Origin: Uranotaenia lowii
Taxonomy: Eukaryota > Arthropoda > Insecta > Diptera > Culicidae
Direction: 5' to 3'
Assembly (NCBI RefSeq): GCF_029784155.1
Contig: NC_073693.1
Location: 336,800,023-336,864,022, forward strand
Length of the DNA stretch: 64,000 nucleotides
In this document: one piece after another, positions 57,301-64,000 of the stretch
Numbering within the stretch: position 1 is the stretch's first letter
Layout: every line of letters begins with the position of its first letter
Position numbers and translations under genes: made by a program
Notes under the pieces: model-generated
Database searches by the model: none
What the model saw: only the letters and a program-made list of their open reading frames with translations
Told to the model about the DNA's origin: nothing

Positions 57301-58444
57301 ATTGAAGGGAATTGCCAATCTTATGATTCCAGACATACATATGTATATAGTTTGAATATTTTTACTGCTTTCTTCTATCTTACAGAATAAAAAAGAAACT
57401 GCATGGTTAAAGGCAATCAATGTATGACTTCAGAAGATAAATATTCAAATATTTCAGTGTTATAACAATAATCACCCCCTATTTGACTTTTTCAAATTTG
57501 TCATGCCATTAGAATTCAAAACATAATGAAGAATTAAGAAGCTCAGTTTTTGAAGTAAATACAAAATTTATCACAATTTGCTCATGTAAATTTAGGGAAA
57601 AGAGGGATATAAGGGACAATTAAAAAAAAATGTCCCTACATTTCATTACCTTACTAAAATGTTAAAAAGATAAAAGGTTAGCAAATTTAAAGTCAACACT
57701 CTCAGTAATTCAACAGAAGTTGATTGGTATAATTCGGTCCAGAGAATTGCAAGTAACAGCTGCTTGAGTTTGGTAGACCGACTTTTCTTTTTCGTTGATT
57801 AAACACCCCCACGGAGTGGAAAATTTTTGAAAATTCAAAAGCACATCTACTAGGTGAAGTTCAAAGTTTTTAAAGAAATTCGAGCATTTACGGGTATTTT
57901 GTAACGGTTTTTTGCCGCTTGGGGGGGGGGGGGGTGATCACCCCGATCACCCCCCCCCCCATAGGACCGCGCCTGATCAGAGAGGACCTAGACTTAAAAG
58001 TTCGAAACCACAATTAAAAGTTATCGGGGAAAGAAATTCCCTACAAAATGTTGTTTTGAATAATTTTCCATTTATTTGGCAAATATTAAAATTTGGATTT
58101 TGAACCAGAGTGCTTAGGTAAACATTTAAGATCTTTCCACTTGTGCTTCTGTGATTTTGTGCTCCTCCATCTGTCTGAAAATAGTATGTATTCTCTGTTC
58201 TAATTATGTCTTTCATTTTCCAGAGTCAGGTTCGCTGATGAACTGCTAGATTCCCTCGTTGCCGATTTTGTTTTCACTGATGGAGTTGTTCTGGGTAAGC
58301 GAATGTTCAATCTACTTACGTTTTCTTTTTCTTTTAGGAACTTTTCGGATGCGGATTGTAAACCCTGGTTTGGCTGGCTTGGACGCTTTATTTTCACCCT
58401 CGACTCTTTGGTCTGAAGATGACTATTCGGAATGCTTAAAGTGA
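54319..58444 (+). CDS. Candidate three-exon gene, unknown 118-residue protein
   Basis: Exon 1 runs 54319-54497 (ATG with A at -3; MTSAANRKRLLGNPRTLFTP onward; donor ATGAG|GTAATT), exon 2 58224-58294 (acceptor TTTCATTTTCCAG; donor CTGG|GTAAGC) and exon 3 58338-58444 (acceptor TTCTTTTTCTTTTAG; stop TGA). All phases match, giving one open frame through RVRFADELLDSLVADFVFTD, GVVLGTF and LFSPSTLWSEDDYSECLK. The N-terminal half is basic and Ser/Arg/Pro-rich, the C-terminal half acidic. No known domain is recognised. Intron 1 holds a 3.3-kb hAT-like element; without it the intron would be about 370 bp. Intron 2 is only 43 nt, which is short even for insects. A further strong donor (TTCGG|GTAAGT) at 58471 could mean a spliced 3' UTR or a longer isoform. 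Confidence 0.4.
54630..57975. mobile_element. hAT-like non-autonomous element (3346 bp)
   Basis: Ends CAGGGGCGGTCCTAG (left) and the inverse of CAGGCGCGGTCCTAT (right) are bracketed by a perfect 8-bp duplication ATCAGAGA (54622-54629 and 57976-57983), diagnostic of hAT transposition. Next to both ends lie runs of 11-14 G or C; at the right these form a GGGGTGATC-ACCCC-GATCACCCC palindrome (57920-57960). The interior is AT-rich with no transposase frame. It sits in intron 1 of the candidate gene 54319-58444. Confidence 0.9.
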
Positions 58445-58472
58445 GGCAAGAAAGACGCGACAATATTCGGGT

Positions 58473-59335
58473 AAGTCCATTCGCACCTTCATGCTTTTTT
58501 TTAATTTTCTAAGGATTGCTTTTTACTTAAAAGTCTTCCCCATTTGGCAACTGTTTTGCTCCAAATTCACCTATCGCATCTCTTGTTTAAGCTTAGCTTT
58601 AAATTCAGATATAAATTTCAGTCTTTTCAGATTCATTATTCAAATTTAAAATATACAAATTGAGCTACCTATCAAAATTAATAATATGTGCAATTACTTA
58701 GTTTGTGCAACTTTATGTTGTTGATACTTATACACAAAATGATAGAAATTTTGGTGATTTATGTGATTAAACAAGTTGTCCAACAAATCCAAGAAACCAT
58801 GCATGGAAATCAATTGAATATAATGAATGCCTTTAAAAAATTCTTGCAAACATTCTCCTGCCATTTTACCACCTTGCCTAAATTTAGGCGTTTCTAATTC
58901 TTTTCTTTAAGCACATCACTAAAAAATAAAACTTTCTACTAAAAATGTACTAAATTTCTACTAAATAGCGAGCTCAAATATTTAGTCTCGAATAGAAATG
59001 TTTTTTTTCGCTCAAAAGATAGCAAAAAAAAAAAGATTATAAGTAAATGCAGTACTTTAATTTGCAGTATAAGACAAAGTTTGATGAATATGTATTTTAT
59101 GGTTTGCAAAATAGCTATAAGTTACATTTTTATAAAGATTCATTTCTAACGTTCAGCGCTTAAAAATGAATAAATATTTGAAGTAGATATGAACAATGAC
59201 AATGCATCACTTATGATGTATTGTGATTTTCGCATTTCTGATTGCATAAATTAAGGCGATTTACACTTCCTACCTACCTGATTTTACTGATACGTTTTTT
59301 ACTCTACGTTGAAAAAATATTTCAATACTTTTTCG
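58473..59335. other. AT-rich sequence, no feature recognised
   Basis: I see no gene or repeat. Open frames here are short and overlap stop-poor AT-rich runs. Confidence 0.45.
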
Positions 59336-59337
59336 GC

Positions 59338-59753
59338 AGAATTTGCTATCACGTCTTGCGAGTAGATTTTGCTCTCATTTTGCTTGGCATAAGGCGGTAC
59401 AAAGCAAAAATTAAAGCAAAATTTTCATGCTTGGTTAGCAACGTGGTGCCTAATTTTGCAAAAACTGAGATCTTAACTACACCACATTTTTCAAAACATT
59501 TGAGAGCATAATGATGTCAAATTTTGCTATATAAAAAAATACGCGTTACCTTATTTTGGCATCATTGTGCTCTCCAAGCTCTCGGAAATCGAGGTGTAGT
59601 TTGGGTCTCAGTTTTAGCAAAATTTGGTATCACTTTGCTAACCAAGTATGAAAATTTGTGCTCTCATTTTTGCTGTGTACCACCTTATGTCAAGCAAAAT
59701 GAGAGCAAACTCGGCTCTCAGGGCGTGATAGCAAAATTTGCTATAATTTTGCC
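59338..59753. mobile_element. Palindromic MITE with about 180-190-bp arms
   Basis: Left arm 59338-59516 and right arm 59560-59753 are imperfect reverse complements. Shared phrases include TTGCTATCACG, TTTGCTCTCATTTTGCTTG, CTTGGTTAGCAA and AGCATAATGATG against its complement. The loop is 43 nt. Outer flank GTCTGCTCGAG suggests that the true ends belong to the CCCGAGCAGA family also seen at 48702, 50228 and, inverted, at 60290. Frames through it are accidental. Confidence 0.7.
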
Positions 59754-60188
59754 ATAAAAGTCTGCTCGAGAAGCTTCAACAGGGATGTTAGACATTTTAG
59801 AAGATTAGGAATTTAAATTCCAAGTGGCCACATCACTTACCAAGGTGATATCCATGCCACCTTAGATACCTTACCCTTATACATTCAGCGTGAGATTTGT
59901 GGAGGGATGGCGTACAGCCGGACTCCGCAAAACAAATCATCACATGTGCTGCTCTTCCTTTCCTCTTATCGACTGCACGGACTTGGCCGGCGTCGTTATT
60001 GGTTCATTTGAAAGTAGGAGATACTCAAAACTGCACAGTGAGATTGTGTTGCTTGTTCCCAGCAAACTTTCATTTGGTTCATTGTGGAATATTGATTATC
60101 TCGAACCAATCACGGAGTGCAACCATTATGCCATTGGCCGGGAGGGGCCGTAGGTGGACCGTAGTTGATAACAAGCTCAAGCTCAAGC

Positions 60189-60300
60189 TCATAATAATAC
60201 CACGTTTAGTCTTAATTCACAGCCAAAATGTGGCATCAATATGATATCAAATCTTTTTCAAAGACGCTATTCGCTTGATTCAGGTATCAAAATCTGCTCG
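60189..60300 (+). repeat. Second fragment of the CCCGAGCAGA family
   Basis: It carries ATAATAATACCACGTTTAGTC, identical to the string near 48818, and ends at AAAATCTGCTCGGG (60285-60298), the inverse of the CCCGAGCAGA end. Confidence 0.4.
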
Positions 60301-60370
60301 GGCAGATCTATTGTATCATCATGCATACGTCATGCATGTCACGATAGTGAGAAAATTCATGATAACTATA

Positions 60371-60500
60371 AAAAATAACAAAAAAGACAAAAATGACAAA
60401 AATGACAAAAATGATAAAAATGATAAAAATGACAAAAATGACAAAAATAACAAAAATTACAAAAATTACAAAAAATACAAAAATGACAAAAATTACTAAA
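60371..60500 (+). repeat. 9-bp array, unit AAAAATGAC (inverse of GTCATTTTT)
   Basis: About 14 head-to-tail units with variants (AAAAATGAT, AAAAATAAC, AAAAATTAC). It is the exact reverse complement of the unit at 13942-14672, so the same satellite is present in the opposite orientation 46 kb away. The DKN and VIF frames through it are artefacts. Confidence 0.9.
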
Positions 60501-62480
60501 AATGCAAAAAAACACAAAATTGACAAAAAATGACAAATTGGACAAAATTTTTAAAAATTGATGGAATTTTCAATGTTGAGTTAGATGTAAAAATTAACAT
60601 GATTTAAATCAATTAAAACCGAAAAAAAATGTCAAAAATAACATAAAAATAACTGATTTTTTGTTATTTGGTAATTCACAAAATAGACTTAATCGAATAA
60701 ATTGATTAATTTTTCAAAATTTACAAAAATGGCAAAACTAAAAAATAACAAAATTGAAGAAATTTGGCACAATAGAATAAATTTCTCATTTGACATTGTT
60801 GATAAAATTGGTCAAATGGGCAAAATGAAAGATTTTGTCACTTTAATCGATTTCGTTAGTTCCGTCAGTTTTTTTTTCAATTTTGTCAATTTTTAATGTT
60901 ATCAAATTTGTCAAATAAGTCAATTTTGTCAATCTGAACACTTGTGTCAATTGCGTTTTTTTTTCTGTTAAATTAAACAATTTGTGAGATCAATTTTATC
61001 AGTTCTGTAAATGTTGTTTATTTTGTTTATTTTAAATATTTTTATTTGCAAATTTCATATATTTTTTGTTTTGACATATTTTCACAACTTTGTCTTTTTC
61101 AACATGTTGTCAATTTTTTCAGTTCTTTTTTTTCAATTTGGACAGTTTCTCTTCATGCTGATTTTTTAAACTTTATGCGTTTGTTCCACTTTCAAAATTT
61201 TGTTATTTATTTTTATTTTATCAATTTTACTTTTTCCAATGCCCTGATTGTTTAAAATATTGTATGGTTGTCAATTTGAACAACAAAAATTATGTATTAA
61301 AAGGAATTAAGTTTGGGAAAACAAATGGGAAAATTGTCCCTGTTTAAAAAAAAGATAAAAGTTTCAATATTTTGACTAACAAAATTAAAAATAATGAAAT
61401 AAATTCCTAAGATTCACAAAGTTTAAAAAAAAAAACATTAAGATTAAACATATTTTAAAAAAATCATTGAACGGCATGATGAAGGATATTCCAGGATCCA
61501 GCCATTCGAAAACTACCTATTGGTTAAAAATTATCTATAAATTATGGTTGTTTTAAAATTCTTTTTATAGGGGTAGTTACTGCACAAATTTTAAGTTGAT
61601 TGCCCCAGCAAGCGTGTGAAAGTAATAGTGTAAGAATTTTTTAATTTTTTTTTTATTTTTTAATCAACAAGAAGTGGAAATTGATTTATTTTACTTTATT
61701 TAAACAGTTTTGAAGATGTTTGAAAAATGTTAAATAAAGTAATCCGAATCCTTATCTTAATAAAAGTTATTATTACATCACCGAGAAAAATGAACCAAAA
61801 ATCGAGAAATTATTTGTACTCCTTTAGCAAAGTTTGTGTTTTATATCCTTTATCTATCTTAGGATAATTTTGTTCTTATAATTCAATCCCGAAAGGTTGT
61901 AGCTTTCAGATCTAAGTGACAAAAATTATTCTCGATCAAAAACACATCGACCAACGATTTCTGATAACTCTAAAATAATACTTTTTCTAACAATAGGTTC
62001 AAGTTTATTTTTTCCACGTATTTGAGCTTCTCTTGATTGTTGTTTTTTTTTATTTAATCTGGAATGAAGGTTTATTTATCGAGTTACTATTTTTTATTTA
62101 TTCAAAAAAGTGTTCTATTCAGTTTTGTGTGAATTGTGTTGAAATTAAAATTGCTGAAATTGAATAATTTATTACGATTTCAAGAAATTTTTCCATTCAA
62201 TATTATAACTATCGAGCATGCTTCGATAAACACTTCAGTTATTTGTAAAAGAATTTTTTTTAAAGAATAAAAAATAAGCCATAAAATGTTTCAAAAATTA
62301 CTGAAGTTCGTAAAAACTTCAACCGAAGCAAGGATTGAAAATCATATTTTTTAAAATTTGTCAAAAACTGTTTCTTAAGATGATTTTTTTCGCTCAACAA
62401 AATTGTTTCAAATCATTAAACTTGATAACTGTGAACTTTGCTGCAAAAAATAGGGTTTAAAACGCATAGTTTTTCCTAAA
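60501..62480. other. AT-rich sequence with scattered GTCAATTTT-like degenerate units
   Basis: Between 60530 and 61250 words such as TTTTGTCAATTT, TTTGTCAAATAAGTCAATTT and GATAAAATTGGTCAAATGGG occur often, resembling decayed 9-bp satellite units. From 61250 to 62480 I see nothing else. Confidence 0.4.
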
Positions 62481-62709
62481 AGATATGATGAACACAGGAA
62501 AAGGAAATCAATTAATCCAACTCTCTCCCACAGTTCCGCCAGAGCTACTCTCTGAACTCACATGTGAATATTATCCACACAAACAAATATTAGAACGATT
62601 TTGCCCTCTAACTAACACATTGAAAATTATTGAAATCGGTCATTATTTGACGAAATGGCATGCACTTTAATTTAATAACGTATTTTTTTTCACCTGGAGG
62701 CAAACTAGA

Positions 62710-62780
62710 GGCAACCTAGGTTCGCTCCAACTGCTGTCATCGTGCTCATTTATTGCTCGAGAGGCAACCTAGGTTCGCTC
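62710..62780 (+). repeat. Direct repeat GAGGCAACCTAGGTTCGCTC
   Basis: The 20-mer occurs at 62710-62729 and 62761-62780, 51 bp apart. It contains the near-palindrome AACCTAGGTT. It may be the duplicated core of a small element or a regulatory motif. The surrounding 62480-63410 is slightly GC-richer but holds no gene I can support. Confidence 0.6.
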
Positions 62781-63419
62781 GAAAAAGGGACGGAGTCGCC
62801 CTGAGAAAAAAGTAAGTTTTGCGAGAAGTTCACCAATACTCTCAACGTTGTTGTCAAAACATTAAACAGCTGTTTTTGGCTGAAAACAAAACAGTTGAAA
62901 TAATGAACGGGCAAATGATTATTGCCGCGATTTTGAACCTCTCAGCCAAGCAAAATCGTACTATTTGCAGTCCAGTGCAATCCGGTCACGAAAAACGGCA
63001 ATCCAGATGTGAAGAACCGAATGAAGAAATCCAGAAGGGAGAACAAAATGACAGCTGTATGTAAACATTGCGCTCGTTCTCACGCACACCTACGTATGGA
63101 ATAACTCGAAACCCGAAACTTGCTTTTTTATTCTGACGGTTCCAGAGCCAAATCCGGAATCAAAAAAAAATATGCCATAAGTGTTCCCGGGCAGGGCGGT
63201 TGAACATTTTGACGAATCATTAAGTTGATTAATATCAACCTTAAAAAAGTAAGCTCATTCACTAATCACTAATCACTAATCGTACTGCCACAGCCAGAAC
63301 TTATGTCTGAGTCCCGAAGAATAAAACAAATTTGTTATTATTCTTTTTGTCTTTCATCATGCTTTTAATTAAGTTAACATGAAAACATTAAAATAATTAA
63401 AAACATGAAATGGTCGGGC

Positions 63420-63617
63420 CTACTGTGGAGCAGAGAACGCAGAGACATCAGGAACAAGGAGAAAGAAGAAGCGTGGACCACCAGTACCATACGCTCCGAG
63501 GGGCATTACGTTGGAAGCAAATAAGCTAAAAAAGTGCTCCTTGTTGATAATGGAACCTATGAAATATGACCCATCCTTCAGCGGTTGCAAATGAGTTATT
63601 TTGAACACAGAAATCAT
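63420..63617 (-). CDS. Small open frame of unknown status
   Basis: A 65-codon frame from an ATG at 63617 reads ITHLQPLKDGSYFIGSIINK, then LFASNVMPLGAYGTGG, ending in a hydrophobic stretch and a stop. Its composition is more protein-like than the neighbours, but no domain, start context or splice partner supports it. TTCTCTGCTCCACAG at its end also looks like a splice acceptor on the minus strand, which would make it intronic. Positions 63618-64000 contain nothing else identified. Confidence 0.15.
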   Translation of the reverse strand: MISVFKITHLQPLKDGSYFIGSIINKEHFFSLFASNVMPLGAYGTGGPRFFFLLVPDVSAFSAPQ

Positions 63618-64000
63618 AAAATATTACAAATAATCAGTGAGGATTGGAAATTAGTAATTTTAATCATTTTTATTCCACTCATCTGTATTAAATAGATTTC
63701 TGTGTTCCCTCATTTCTGGTCGTTGACCAAGGATAAAGCGCCTTTACTCGCTCTTGAAAATAAAGAAGAACAAAATAAAACATTAGTAGACACAGGACCT
63801 TTCGAGCCCTTTAAGAGCTCAAAAGGTTTATTTCATAAATTCAGTCAGATACAAAAGTATTTGACTAATTGAATTTTTCTGTAAATTGAACAATTAGGCA
63901 GACCTGTTTACCCATAGTGATGAAAATAATAGTTAAAGCTGAATAATGATAAATTCAGATTATGTGAAATGAATTTTGTATTATGATTATAATGCTTTGA

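Noticed and set aside
33799..58444. One giant gene joining the exons at 33.8-35.6 kb with those at 54-58 kb
   Set aside because: No phase or motif evidence links them; the gap holds a satellite and opposite-strand exons, so they are kept as separate candidates.
62485..62670. 61-codon plus-strand frame beginning MMNTGKGNQ
   Set aside because: It is short, with no domain, splice signal or conservation evidence; composition alone does not support a gene.

Overview
This is eukaryotic DNA, almost certainly from a dipteran insect and most likely a mosquito. The reasons are a dipteran-type chitin synthase terminal exon, a CR1-clade LINE with a PHD-finger ORF1, a DD37E Tc1/mariner transposase (a group first described in mosquitoes), tRNA-derived SINEs, short insect-style introns and long AT-rich gene-poor stretches. 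There are no bacterial-style operons, CRISPR arrays or intact RNA genes. Species and chromosome cannot be settled from the sequence.

Layout. Positions 1-9762 are the end of a very long, repeat-filled intron. It leads into the only confidently recognised host coding sequence, the last exon of a chitin synthase gene (9763-10953, +), probably the CHS-2 type. After it come a poly(A) signal, a short tandem repeat split by a SINE, an imperfect inverted repeat of GTGAG-type units and a 9-bp satellite (13942-14672).

Positions 16155-32490 are a Ty1/copia LTR retrotransposon that has become a nesting site. Its gag and RT/RNase H remnants lie almost 14 kb apart. Between them sit a TIR element, an hAT-like element with an 8-bp target duplication (which itself holds an intact-looking CR1 LINE and a 2.7-kb foldback element), a decayed Jockey/LOA-type LINE and a broken DD37E transposase. 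A monomer-bearing element abuts the right LTR.

From 33.8 to 35.6 kb there is a candidate unidentified gene. From 35.6 to 43.3 kb the window is AT-rich with more monomer-bearing elements. From 43.3 to 47.4 kb lies a 4-kb satellite of a 9-bp unit (GTAAATTTT). Positions 51.3-51.7 kb hold two well-spliced exons of an unidentified minus-strand gene, bordered by a TTAA-flanked element. Positions 53.5-54.2 kb hold a striking cluster of CTGAGT/ACTCAG motifs just upstream of a candidate three-exon gene (54319-58444), whose first intron was enlarged by a 3346-bp hAT-like element with a perfect 8-bp duplication. The remainder is AT-rich with a palindromic element (59.3-59.75 kb) and a third 9-bp array.

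The window is mainly a record of nested transposition and satellite growth around a few sparse genes. I found no gene set forming a new enzymatic or defence system. The most noteworthy items are the related 9-bp satellites, the CR1 element with a triplicated ORF2 leader, the nested hAT/foldback structure, the CTGAGT cluster and the unrecognised spliced genes.
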